A DNA stretch of 64,000 nt from assembly GCA_016935615.1 (NCBI GenBank), contig JAFGQO010000075.1, positions 30,176 to 94,175 of the forward strand, written 5' to 3'. Positions 48,060 to 58,307 of this stretch are shown here, piece by piece; position 1 is the stretch's first letter, and every line of letters begins with the position of its first letter. The notes beneath the pieces were generated by a model. That model saw only the letters and a program-made list of their open reading frames with translations, searched no databases and was not told the DNA's origin. Source of the stretch: Bacteroidales bacterium (GTDB lineage: Bacteria > Bacteroidota > Bacteroidia > Bacteroidales > UBA10428). The position numbers were made by a program, and so were the translations under genes.

Positions 48060-51000
48060 TTAAAATATGACATTAAATCCGAAAATGAACACGCGTGGCC
48101 GCGGGTAAGTAGAAACATCTATCCCGTTGGTCAGCGGATCGTATCTGTCCGTATAAACCTCAGGATCCAGTCCGGGATACTTGGTTATGGTAAGCAGGTC
48201 TCTTGCCCCAATGTATGCCCTGAATTTCTCAATCCCGACTTTTTCTGTCCATTCTTTTGGCAGTGTATACCCAACCTGGATATTTTTCAGGCGCAGGTAT
48301 CCGGCATCCTCAACATAGAAATCAGACAGCCTGACATTCTCATTCTCATCGTAAGGATTGAGCCTGTACAATGAAGCATCCTGGTTTTCGTCCGACCATG
48401 CATTCAATGCATCGGCACACCAGTTGTAGCGTCCATTTGTATTGTACATCCACACCTTGTTCACCAAAAAGTTCTGATGACCGAAAGCCCCTTGCCAGAA
48501 CATGGAGAAATCAATTCCTTTCCATTCCAGATCGTAGGAAAAGCCAATCAGATACTTCGGATTCGGATTCCCCAGTATGGTCCGGTCATCGGCAGTGATC
48601 TCACCGTCCCCGTCGACATCCACAAACCGGATATCGCCCGGTTGAGCTCTTGGTTGTGCATACTGGGTAACTCCTTCATCATCCACATAGGTAGGCTGGT
48701 TCACAACAATGTAATTTCCCCTGGAATCCAGCACCAGGTCACCGTTTGCATCTCTCAGACAGTCGTCATAGCCAAAAAGGCCATCGGTCTGGAATCCGTA
48801 CAACGATCCCATGGGGTAACCTTCGGCCGTGATAAGCATGCTGGTAAATGTATACGCCGAACCGGTAAATAAGGTATCCCCTCCGATATCGCCTGTTTCA
48901 TTTTCCACATACGTGAAATTGAAGTCAAAATTGTGTTTTACATCCCCGGTATTTCCTTTGAATCCGGCTGTAATTTCAAATCCATGGTTGGTAACATCTC
49001 CAAGATTTCCTTTATACACTGAAGGACCTCCTTCATTACCGGGAGATTGTTGGAATATGCCTGTCATATCTGCGAGAGGTACATCAATAATCATCCCGAT
49101 ATTTTTCTTGCTGAAATAATCACCACTCAAGGAGATCCTGTTGTTCCAGAAGGATAGATCAAGCCCGATGTTATAATCTTCCAATTCTTCCCAATGAATT
49201 CCATAATTGACTATTCCGAGTGGCGCTGTGCCTGATTCAAATGCAGTGTTATTATTGGTGATAGGGTATCCAAATACATTCTCAATATAAATTCTTGCAA
49301 AATAGGTATAAGGTTGAAAATTCGAATTCCCTGTTCTTCCCCAACCTGCTCGCACTTTTCCAAAACTTAATACGTCCTGGTTTTTCATAAAACCTTCTTC
49401 GGAGAATTTCCATCCCACGGATATGGATGGAAAAAACCCAACCCTTTCATCAGGACCGAATTTTGAATTCTGGTCCCGTCTCAGATTTGTAGTTAACAAA
49501 TATCTCCCCTTGTAGTCAAGGTTGATCCTTCCAAAATAAGCATCGGTAGCAACTTCCTGGTCATTATCGTAACTGGTTAAGATAAACTCTCCTGCATCCT
49601 GTGATGCACCGAAATATTGCATTTCGCGTTGTTCACCCATCAGATCATACCGGGTACCCGTAACTCCTTCATTCAGGTAGTAGGTTGCTTCGTACCCGCC
49701 CATCAATTTCACGTTCAGTCCGCCGACTGAGAAATCATAGGTTAAGGTATGCTGCCATGACCAGCCCCAGTTCCTGTGATGATCACGCCTGATAAAGGGA
49801 TCGTCGTTGTTGTTGCTGGAATTGTAGAAATAGGCTTTGGTAAATTCCCTGCTGTGACCAAAATCGATATTACCTCCCAATATTGTTCTATAAGTCAGCC
49901 CTTTGATAATATCTGCTGACAGACTGATATCCCCCATCGCCCTGTATTCGGGAACATCCCTGTCAGTCACATCGATGACAACAAACGGATTATCAATATT
50001 TGAAAAGGGTGAGGTATTCCAGTTGCCCGCAGTATCATAGGGAGTGATCATAGGATGCATCTGGTATGCCTGTACAACCGGAGATTCATAGGCATGGTTG
50101 TACTGATAGGTCTGGAATCCGGAATAATTCTCGTTTGTCAAAGTAAGATTCTGCCCGAAAGAAAAGATCTTGCTCAACTTGTGAGAGGAATTCATCCTTA
50201 GTGTAAGCCGGTTGTATTTTGAATTCGGGATTACACCATCCTGGAAATAATACGAGGTGCTGAACCTGTATGTGGAATTTTCATTTCCTCCCGAAACAGC
50301 AAAATTAATACTATGGATGGGAGCATTCCGGAAAACCTCATCCTGCCAGTTTACATCCGGAAGATATGGGATGGTATCTTCGGGCCATGGAACAACGTCT
50401 TCCAGTTGATTGTATGTTTGGATAAACTGTTCCGTATTCATCATGTCAATCTTCTTGTGGGGATTCTGAAATCCATAGTAATAATCAAGTTCCGCCTTAA
50501 TCTTTCCTTCCTGTCCTTTCTTGGTAGTGATCAGGACAACCCCGTTACCCCCCGATGCTCCGTAAATAGCCTGGGAAGAAGCATCTTTCAGTACTTCGAC
50601 AGATTGAATGTCATTCGGGTTCAAAGCGCTCATAGCATACATGGAAGAAGGCACTCCGTCAATAATAATCACCGGATCGCCTCCGTTGATGGAGCTGATC
50701 CCCCTGATACGAATTACTATATCCGATCCGGGAGCCCCGGTTTGTGAAGATACCTGCACTCCTGCTGCTCTGCCCTGCAATGCCTGGTCAACCCCAGCAA
50801 CAGGGACTTCGGCAAGTTTATCGCCCGATACGGAAGCAATGGCTCCTGTCAGGTCGCTTTTCTTCTGCACACCGTATCCTGTAACAACTACTTCGTCAAG
50901 ACCAATGATGTCTTCGACGAGTGAGACATTGATCTCCGTGGAATTGCCAACAGGAACCTCTTCTGACAGGTAACCTATAAAGCTGAAGACCAACACATCC

Positions 51001-51269
51001 GAGGATTCAACATCAAGAGAGAAATTACCATCCATATCGGTAATCGTCCCTGTGGTGGTCCCCTTAATAAGAATTGATACTCCCGGTATGGGATCATTGG
51101 TAGTGCCGTCAATGACTTTACCGGTGACTTGTTGCTTTTCCTGTAAAGCATCATTAGCATACGCACCTTGTATGCCAATAAAGAGAACAGAAAATACAAA
51201 CATCACTGTCAAAGCAAATCTCGAAGCGGTCCTACCTGACAAAATTGTTTGAATAAAATTGTTTCTCAT
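48060..51269 (-). CDS. SusC/RagA-family TonB-linked outer membrane transporter
   Basis: The 1069-residue product has a signal peptide. A carboxypeptidase-regulatory-like domain (VTGKVIDGTTNDPIPGVSILIKG) and the SusC plug with LNPNDIQSVEVLKDASSQAIYGASGGNGVVLITTKKG come next. A 22-strand barrel ends in an aromatic residue (FIFGFNVIF). It imports oligosaccharides with its SusD partner encoded just downstream. The adjacent hybrid regulator and GH3 enzyme make this a small polysaccharide utilisation locus. The glycan is probably a beta-glucoside-containing one, inferred only from GH3. Confidence 0.96.
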   Translation of the reverse strand: MRNNFIQTILSGRTASRFALTVMFVFSVLFIGIQGAYANDALQEKQQVTGKVIDGTTNDPIPGVSILIKGTTTGTITDMDGNFSLDVESSDVLVFSFIGYLSEEVPVGNSTEINVSLVEDIIGLDEVVVTGYGVQKKSDLTGAIASVSGDKLAEVPVAGVDQALQGRAAGVQVSSQTGAPGSDIVIRIRGISSINGGDPVIIIDGVPSSMYAMSALNPNDIQSVEVLKDASSQAIYGASGGNGVVLITTKKGQEGKIKAELDYYYGFQNPHKKIDMMNTEQFIQTYNQLEDVVPWPEDTIPYLPDVNWQDEVFRNAPIHSINFAVSGGNENSTYRFSTSYYFQDGVIPNSKYNRLTLRMNSSHKLSKIFSFGQNLTLTNENYSGFQTYQYNHAYESPVVQAYQMHPMITPYDTAGNWNTSPFSNIDNPFVVIDVTDRDVPEYRAMGDISLSADIIKGLTYRTILGGNIDFGHSREFTKAYFYNSSNNNDDPFIRRDHHRNWGWSWQHTLTYDFSVGGLNVKLMGGYEATYYLNEGVTGTRYDLMGEQREMQYFGASQDAGEFILTSYDNDQEVATDAYFGRINLDYKGRYLLTTNLRRDQNSKFGPDERVGFFPSISVGWKFSEEGFMKNQDVLSFGKVRAGWGRTGNSNFQPYTYFARIYIENVFGYPITNNNTAFESGTAPLGIVNYGIHWEELEDYNIGLDLSFWNNRISLSGDYFSKKNIGMIIDVPLADMTGIFQQSPGNEGGPSVYKGNLGDVTNHGFEITAGFKGNTGDVKHNFDFNFTYVENETGDIGGDTLFTGSAYTFTSMLITAEGYPMGSLYGFQTDGLFGYDDCLRDANGDLVLDSRGNYIVVNQPTYVDDEGVTQYAQPRAQPGDIRFVDVDGDGEITADDRTILGNPNPKYLIGFSYDLEWKGIDFSMFWQGAFGHQNFLVNKVWMYNTNGRYNWCADALNAWSDENQDASLYRLNPYDENENVRLSDFYVEDAGYLRLKNIQVGYTLPKEWTEKVGIEKFRAYIGARDLLTITKYPGLDPEVYTDRYDPLTNGIDVSTYPRPRVFIFGFNVIF

Positions 51270-51587
51270 AGGTATTTAAGGTTAAAGTGATGATAAATAA
51301 AAATGTCATTCTTCACAGTTAAATTTACATAAAAATAATCAGCAGCATAATTGACATTATGATCCCAATCATAATTAGTATTTCAATTAAAAAAAGTTGA
51401 CGAAGCCTTTTATCTTTTTTCAAATTTATTGGTTTTAGGCGCGGAAAGAAAAACAGGTTAAAGATAACATGTGATTCAGATTCTGCCCTGTGCTTATGTC
51501 TCAAATGTATTCTCTAATGTCTCTTTTTTACCGTTATATAAGAAATTCATGGAGAATTCCGGAAAACTTATGCAAAAAGATCAGCTT
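51270..51587 (-). promoter_or_regulatory. Upstream region of susC
   Basis: This 318-bp gap has no credible gene. On the minus strand an exact -7 box TAAATTTG lies at 51421-51428, about 150 bases before the susC start, so a long 5' leader is possible. It is the likely target of the adjacent hybrid regulator, but no specific operator repeat could be identified. Confidence 0.4.
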
Positions 51588-54500
51588 CTATTCGGAAATC
51601 GAATTGGTTTGAGAATTTTTTTCAGAAAAGTCTGTAGGTGACATCCCAAATTGTTCTTTAAAACTTTTTATGAAATACGATCTGCTTTTGATTCCAATTT
51701 CATACAAAATTTCAGACACGGTCAACTGACCTTTAATAAGCAGCTGGGCTGCACGTTTCATTCTGAGAGTTCTTATAAATCCGCTGGGAGAAACACCTGC
51801 CAGTCCGTGAAATTTTCTGTGCAAATGAGAACGACTCATTCCTATTTCTTTGCTGAACATATCGACACTATAATCCGGGTCTGAAATGTGTTTTTCAACA
51901 ATAACAATTGCTTTTCTAATGAACTTCTCATCAACCGATGTAATTGGTATACCGGCAGGTTCGAGCGTAACGCTGTTGCTGTACTTCTCTCTGAGCTTTT
52001 TACGTAATTCGATAAGGTTTTTCACCGTTGACCTGAGGATTTTTGTATCGAAAGGTTTTGTAATATATGCATCTGCCCCTGTATTTAACCCTTCAAGTGC
52101 ATCTTCAGTGGTCACTTTTGCAGTTAATAAAATGAGTGGTATATGAGATGTGTTCTCATTTGTTTTTATCTTCCTGCAGAATTCAATTCCGTCCATCACC
52201 GGCATAATAACATCACTTATTATTATATCCGGGTGAGTTTCAGTAAGATTGCAAAGGGCCCGTTCTCCATTTTCAGCTTCAAAAACAATGTATTCAGAAA
52301 AAAGATGTTTCAAATGAGAACGAAGATCTTTATCATCTTCAACCAAAAGTATTTTTGATTTTCCATCCTGTTTATCAATAGTTATTATTTCATTTGAAGC
52401 TTCTCTGTCAGGGGACATTTCGGAATCAGGTTCCAGATCATAAATATCGAGTGTTACCGTTTTCTCTCCATCGTCAGCATCATCAACTTCTGAAGTTTTA
52501 AATAATTCCCTGGCATGAGGAAGAAGGATCACAAATTGAGTTCCTTCCCCGTCATGACTGAAAATTTGTATACTGCCATGATATGCATTTATCAGTCCGT
52601 TTACAATGGCAAGACCAATTCCAAAACCCCCTGTATCCATACTTCTGCCTGATCCGCTTCTGTAAAACTGTTCAAATATTTTTTCCTGATCCTGCTTGTT
52701 TATGCCAACTCCGGAATCCTTAAAAACAAGCCTTACATAGCCTTTATCAACTTGATTTTCACTATCCCCAATTGTAATATCAACATCAATCTGACCTCCG
52801 TCCTGCGTATATTTTAATGCATTTGAAATCAGGTTATAACAGATCTTTTCAATTTTATCACCATCAAAAAATCCGTAATACGTCTCCTTGTTCGAAGTAA
52901 AATTGAATTGAATGTTCCTTTTTAATGCCGGCCATCTGAATAAAGTTACTATTTCCTTAATGAAGCCAATAATATCTCCCCGGCTTACTCTCAGGTCAAG
53001 ATGATCAGACTCAATTTTTGAAATATCAAGCAATTGATTGATCAATCTTATTAACCTCCTGGCATGTATTTGTATTACATTAATTTGCTGCTTTATAGCA
53101 GGTTGTATATTACTATCAGATAACAACGCTTCCAGAGGACTAATAATCAAGGACAATGGCGTACGGAACTCATGGGATATATTCGTGTAAAATTTTGTTT
53201 TCATTTTATTCAACTGATCGAGCTTTTCCTTTTCAACATCCTTAAGAATCAGCTGATGCTGAAGAGTCGTACGCGCAATGATCAACCTTCTTAAGAAAAG
53301 AATTGATGTGGAGATCAGTAGAAAATACAGAAGGTATGCCCAGAAAGTTCTGTACCAGGGAGGTAAGATAATGATCTCCAGATTTTTTGGATTTTCATTC
53401 CACAATCCACTGGAATTGCTTGCTTTCAACCGAAATATATATTTGCCCGGATCAAGGTTCGTATAAGTTGCCGAACGATTGTTATCAACATAATTCCAGC
53501 TTTCTTCAAAACCTTCAAGCATATAAGCATATTGCGTTTTTTCAGGAATTAAGTAATCCAGAGAAGAATAATAAATAGTAAAAACGGAATGTTTGTATTT
53601 TAGTTTAACCTGATCTGTCAGAGTGATATGTTTATCAATGTATATTTCATCACTCTGCGGACTGACCTGAATTTTATTGAAGACTAAAAAATTAGTTATT
53701 ATAACATCCGGAATATTGGTATTGATCTTAATAGAACGAGGATCAAAACTATTGAGTCCGCTATTTCCTCCAAACACTAAGAAACCGTCGGACGTCTTTA
53801 ATGCTGATCGCCTGTTAAATTTATTCCCCTGCAAACCATCGTTTACATCAAAATTGATGAATTCAGGATTTTCAGGTACTTCTGTGCCATGAACAAATTT
53901 CGAAATTCCCTTATTCGTGCTGATCCATAAGTTCCCGTCATCATCTTCAAGTATGGCATGTATTACATTACTGGGTAAACCCTGACCGATCTGATACTGA
54001 GTGAAGCCGGAATCAACAGGATGAAATAAATTCAGCCCGTTCTCCGTTCCCAGCCAGATATTCAATTTCGAATCTTCAAATAATACAATGGCACCATCGT
54101 CGCTGATCGAATTTGGATCCGATTTGTCAGAATAAAAATTTGTAAATTTTTCCTTTTCTCTGTCAAATAAACTGACTGCATTGTATGTTAAAACCCAGAA
54201 TCTGTCCTTATTGTCGATGTGCAATTGTCTGACCCAATCGCCTGAAATGGATAATGGATCTAAATTATCATGCACATAAACTTTAAAGGAGTTGTTTGTC
54301 GTATTGAACGAATTCAATCCTCCGCCCATAGTAGCTATCCACAGAATTCCATTTTCATCTTCAAGAATATCGAATATGTTGTTGCTTGATATTGAATTCG
54401 GATTTCTTTCAATATGTTGAAAATGAGTAAATTGCTGAGTTTCTGTATTGTACCTGTTCAAACCTCCTCCCCAGGTTCCGATCCAGAAGTTCCCATTTCT

Positions 54501-55754
54501 GTCTTTCTCTATTGTCCATACCGAGTTCGAGCTTAGACTGTTTCTCTTATCAGGATCGTAATTATAATACGCAATGTTGTGGTTTTCTTTGTTGTAAATA
54601 TTAATTCCATTCTCAGTTCCGATCCAAATATCATTACCATCTTCCAGGAAAGTGTTTATAATATTGTCATGAACGTCAGGCTTTTGTTTGAAGACAATCG
54701 GAATCTGATTGAAGTTTGTTAAAAAAGAGCTATACAAATTCAATCCATTGTATGTTCCTATCCATATATTCTTCTGTTTGTCTTCATACAGTGAAAATAT
54801 CGAATTGTGACTCAGATCTGTCTTAAATTCTTCATTTTTGATGGTATGAAATACTTGTTTGCCATGATAAAACTCCTCCAGATCTAAAAGTATCAATCCA
54901 TTATTTTCAGTGCCGATCCATAAGGTTGAATCAGCACTCTGCAAGAGTGACAGAATAGTACCCTTTATTAAAATATTATCCCTGTCGCCATTCAGCCGCT
55001 GAAATAATTCACTTTCAAGCCTGTCATAATAAATAAGACCATAATCCCTGGTTCCTACCCAAAAGGTGCCATTGTAATCCTGAACTATACATGTTATAGC
55101 ATCAGCATCATAAGGCAAGGCCTCATCGAATACCTCATAAAATTTTTTGGAATACTTATCAAACTCGCTGATCCCATAAGGACTATTCAGGATAATTCTA
55201 TTATCCATGGTAACAAATACCTCCTGGTGACCGTTATTGATATCCGACGAATCGGGATACTGAATATAATTTCTGAATGCGTCTGAATCAGGAAGGTAAT
55301 GAAAAAAGCCCGAGAAAGATCCAAAATAAAGGTTGCCTTCATTGTCCTCAACGATATCGGTAAAACTATTCGTCGGCCAATCAGGGAAATAGACAAAGCA
55401 ATCCTTATTGCGATCATAAATACTTATGCCCCTTGATGTAGTTACCCATAAATTGTTTTTACTGTCTTCAAAAAGTTCTCTTACATTGTTGCCCGGAAGA
55501 GTGAAATAATTTCCTGAAACACTCTGGTATAACTTTAATTCAAAACCGTCATAACGGTATACTCCATCATGTGTCCCAAACCACATAAACCCGACATAAT
55601 CCTGAATGATGGAAGTAATCCATGCCTGTGTCAATTCATTGTATGAGTCAATTTGTTTTATCTGGTAAGTAGTTTCATTACCTGAAGAAAAGACAGAGGT
55701 TGAACAAAATAACAACAGCCATAAGAGTTTTTTCCTGAAACGGGGAAAATGCAT
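51588..55754 (-). CDS. Hybrid two-component system sensor/regulator (HTCS) of the Sus locus
   Basis: The product has about 1388 residues. It has a signal peptide (LLWLLLFCSTSVFSS) and a periplasmic beta-propeller sensor of many Reg_prop repeats (for example IWIGTENGLILL, FWIGTWGGGLNRYN). A Y_Y_Y domain and a membrane helix (TFWAYLLYFLLISTSILFL) follow. The kinase part has HisKA with His861 in ISHEFRTPL and a HATPase with GFGIGLAIVNGL. A receiver with Asp1181 in SDVIMPVMDG and a C-terminal AraC-type DNA-binding domain complete it. It senses a glycan breakdown product and switches on the susCD genes. Met at 55754 was preferred because the signal peptide follows it. Confidence 0.95.
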   Translation of the reverse strand: MHFPRFRKKLLWLLLFCSTSVFSSGNETTYQIKQIDSYNELTQAWITSIIQDYVGFMWFGTHDGVYRYDGFELKLYQSVSGNYFTLPGNNVRELFEDSKNNLWVTTSRGISIYDRNKDCFVYFPDWPTNSFTDIVEDNEGNLYFGSFSGFFHYLPDSDAFRNYIQYPDSSDINNGHQEVFVTMDNRIILNSPYGISEFDKYSKKFYEVFDEALPYDADAITCIVQDYNGTFWVGTRDYGLIYYDRLESELFQRLNGDRDNILIKGTILSLLQSADSTLWIGTENNGLILLDLEEFYHGKQVFHTIKNEEFKTDLSHNSIFSLYEDKQKNIWIGTYNGLNLYSSFLTNFNQIPIVFKQKPDVHDNIINTFLEDGNDIWIGTENGINIYNKENHNIAYYNYDPDKRNSLSSNSVWTIEKDRNGNFWIGTWGGGLNRYNTETQQFTHFQHIERNPNSISSNNIFDILEDENGILWIATMGGGLNSFNTTNNSFKVYVHDNLDPLSISGDWVRQLHIDNKDRFWVLTYNAVSLFDREKEKFTNFYSDKSDPNSISDDGAIVLFEDSKLNIWLGTENGLNLFHPVDSGFTQYQIGQGLPSNVIHAILEDDDGNLWISTNKGISKFVHGTEVPENPEFINFDVNDGLQGNKFNRRSALKTSDGFLVFGGNSGLNSFDPRSIKINTNIPDVIITNFLVFNKIQVSPQSDEIYIDKHITLTDQVKLKYKHSVFTIYYSSLDYLIPEKTQYAYMLEGFEESWNYVDNNRSATYTNLDPGKYIFRLKASNSSGLWNENPKNLEIIILPPWYRTFWAYLLYFLLISTSILFLRRLIIARTTLQHQLILKDVEKEKLDQLNKMKTKFYTNISHEFRTPLSLIISPLEALLSDSNIQPAIKQQINVIQIHARRLIRLINQLLDISKIESDHLDLRVSRGDIIGFIKEIVTLFRWPALKRNIQFNFTSNKETYYGFFDGDKIEKICYNLISNALKYTQDGGQIDVDITIGDSENQVDKGYVRLVFKDSGVGINKQDQEKIFEQFYRSGSGRSMDTGGFGIGLAIVNGLINAYHGSIQIFSHDGEGTQFVILLPHARELFKTSEVDDADDGEKTVTLDIYDLEPDSEMSPDREASNEIITIDKQDGKSKILLVEDDKDLRSHLKHLFSEYIVFEAENGERALCNLTETHPDIIISDVIMPVMDGIEFCRKIKTNENTSHIPLILLTAKVTTEDALEGLNTGADAYITKPFDTKILRSTVKNLIELRKKLREKYSNSVTLEPAGIPITSVDEKFIRKAIVIVEKHISDPDYSVDMFSKEIGMSRSHLHRKFHGLAGVSPSGFIRTLRMKRAAQLLIKGQLTVSEILYEIGIKSRSYFIKSFKEQFGMSPTDFSEKNSQTNSISE

Positions 55755-55941
55755 ATACTGCTTGCTTTTATTAACAAGTATACGATACGTTTGTACTAAT
55801 TCAGGGACCAAATGCATATTCTCACCACCGGCTATTAATTGAAAAACTCCAATTGATCATCCCATACATTATAATAAGACAAATCTCACATTGAATATTC
55901 TTAGTTCACCAGGAAAAATAAGAGATCTTTTCCCTCATTTG

Positions 55942-58068
55942 CTAAAACAGTTCAACCTTGGCAGTCAGTACTATTCTATCTGACGAAGGGCCGACAAGTA
56001 TCTCAAATGTACCCGATTCGGCTGTCCATTGTTTCATTTCAGGACTCCAAAATGAAAAATCTTCCTTGTCAAGCACAATAGAAATTTTTTGCTTTTGTCC
56101 GGGATCCAGAATAACCTTTTCAAAACCTTTCAATTCTTTCATAGGTCTGGATACAGAAGATTCAATATCTCTGACATAAAGCTGTGCAACATCAGACCCT
56201 CTCTTTTCTCCTGTATTCTGAACTTCAAACTCGACGATTACTTTTTCTTCGATACGAAATGAAGGTTTTGAAACCTCAAGATTTTCATATTGGAAATTTG
56301 TATAGCTAAGGCCATGACCAAAAGCGTACAGTGGTTTGACGTTTTCTCTCTCATACCATCGATACCCGACAAAGATTCCCTCATCATACACAAGGTCATA
56401 TACCTCTCTTGTTTTTTCTTTTCCGTCATGCCATCCAATATAGATTTCTTCTCCCTCAGGTATATATCCATAGCCTGGCGAATCCTTAAAATCCCTTTCA
56501 ATGGTCACCGGAAGTTTACCTGACGGATTCACTTTCCCCGTGATGATCTCAGCAACAGCTTGTGCTCCATTCTGCCCCGGATACCAGGCATATAGTATGG
56601 CTGCAACTTTTTCGTTCCATCGGCTCATATTGATACCACTACCCGAATTTACAACTACAATCGTATTTGAATTCAATTCAGCCATACGAACAATTTCCCG
56701 GTCCAACGTTTCAGGCAGATCAAATGGCCTGTCCGAACCTTCACTATCGAATGTTCCGATGTTTAAAACTACTGCATCTGAACCTGCTATCTCCTCATCG
56801 GAAGGTTCCTTATTGACAATCAGATTTTCCCCGTAAAGGCCTTTCAAAGCATCTCTTAGTACAATATGGTTATATCCTTTCACAGTAGCAGCACCCCCTC
56901 CTCCGGCCACCCTGTCCATATAATCTCCGGTTAATAACACTTTTTTTGTTGTATCAAGCAGAGGCAGAATATCATTTGCATTACGCAAAAGCACAATTCC
57001 TTCTCTTGCTGTTTGAAGGGCTATTTCTTCGTGCTCTTCAAATGTTGAGAGGAACTCATCTTCCTGAACCCGATCAAACACATTCATTGCATAGAAAGTA
57101 CATAAAATACTCCTTACCATCCTATCAATTTCCTCAACCCGGATCAGGCCCTGTTCAAGCAAATCCTTTGCATCCGCGGTTGCCACCCTGTATGGCATTT
57201 CCAGATCCTGCCCTGATTTTATGGTTTTCACTCCATCGTATACCGACCACCAGTCTGTCATCACAAGCCATTTGAATCCAAGCTGACCGCGCAATAAGTC
57301 ATTGATCACATACTCCGATTGCCCGCACCATTCTCCGTTTACCAGGTTATACGATGTCATTACCGCCATGGCTCCGGCATCGATCCCTGCTTTAAAGGCT
57401 TTTGTATAAATTTCATGAAGCGTTCTTTCATCAACAACTGAATTGCTCTTTCTTCTGAAATAATCTGTGTTATTTGCGACAAAATGTTTTAACGTGGCAA
57501 TGGTTCCTGTATTCTGAAGACCAACAACATAATTTCTTATCATTTCTCCGGCAAGAAACGGATCTTCTCCGAAATATTCAAAATTCCTTCCGCATTGAGA
57601 GATCCTGTAAATGTTCATCCCGGGACCCAAAAGGACAGGTATACCTGCAGCCCTGCACTCCTCACCTATAGCTTTTGCATAGCGTTGTGCAATTTCTTTA
57701 TTCCATGTTGATGCCAATAAGATAGGACAAGGAAATGCAGTTGATTTCCCGAGTACCTTTTTGTATTTTATTTCGCCTCCTCTCCAGTTATCGCGAAGGT
57801 GTATGCCCTGTGTGGCATCGGCAAACATGACCGGTGATATGCCAAGACGGGGAACCGCTTGTGTAAAAAAGATCCTGTCACCGCCAATAAAGGATAATTT
57901 TTCTTCGGTAGTCATCAGGCTGACAATACTGTCGGCCCATTGATATGCCACTTCATAACTTACCGGAGGCTTAAATGATTCTCCTTCCCCGGTATTAGGT
58001 TCCGTTTTGCAACTCAATAAAACAAGTGCAACACTTACTATCCAAAACAATCCGGTGTATTTCCTCAT
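55942..58068 (-). CDS. Glycoside hydrolase family 3 beta-glucosidase, lipoprotein
   Basis: The 708-residue product has a lipobox (VLLSC, Cys20). The GH3 N-terminal barrel includes the nucleophile Asp272 in VMTDWWSVYDG. A GH3 C-terminal domain (PSGKLPVTIERDF) and a fibronectin III-like tail (VEFEVQNTGEKRGSDVAQLYVRD) follow. It removes terminal beta-linked sugars, most often glucose, and is anchored in the periplasm or outer membrane. It stands upstream of the hybrid regulator on the same strand and is divergent from the second SusD-like gene, so it belongs to the Sus locus. Confidence 0.95.
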   Translation of the reverse strand: MRKYTGLFWIVSVALVLLSCKTEPNTGEGESFKPPVSYEVAYQWADSIVSLMTTEEKLSFIGGDRIFFTQAVPRLGISPVMFADATQGIHLRDNWRGGEIKYKKVLGKSTAFPCPILLASTWNKEIAQRYAKAIGEECRAAGIPVLLGPGMNIYRISQCGRNFEYFGEDPFLAGEMIRNYVVGLQNTGTIATLKHFVANNTDYFRRKSNSVVDERTLHEIYTKAFKAGIDAGAMAVMTSYNLVNGEWCGQSEYVINDLLRGQLGFKWLVMTDWWSVYDGVKTIKSGQDLEMPYRVATADAKDLLEQGLIRVEEIDRMVRSILCTFYAMNVFDRVQEDEFLSTFEEHEEIALQTAREGIVLLRNANDILPLLDTTKKVLLTGDYMDRVAGGGGAATVKGYNHIVLRDALKGLYGENLIVNKEPSDEEIAGSDAVVLNIGTFDSEGSDRPFDLPETLDREIVRMAELNSNTIVVVNSGSGINMSRWNEKVAAILYAWYPGQNGAQAVAEIITGKVNPSGKLPVTIERDFKDSPGYGYIPEGEEIYIGWHDGKEKTREVYDLVYDEGIFVGYRWYERENVKPLYAFGHGLSYTNFQYENLEVSKPSFRIEEKVIVEFEVQNTGEKRGSDVAQLYVRDIESSVSRPMKELKGFEKVILDPGQKQKISIVLDKEDFSFWSPEMKQWTAESGTFEILVGPSSDRIVLTAKVELF

Positions 58069-58307
58069 AATTTTTCTTCAGTTTATATTCAACTTAAATA
58101 TAGAAATATTTTTGTAACCTGTTTGTTCAGTTACTCATAAATCAGCAGCAAACATACAATAGTAACAAACAGCAATAAAAGATTTAATGCGACTTATACA
58201 CTTGCCCTGTTAAGTAAAACTTCGAACTTTCTTTTATTTAAACCGAAATATTTTATTTATTTACAACTCGTGTTATTAAAAGTACATTTATAAAAAACCT
58301 ATATCAC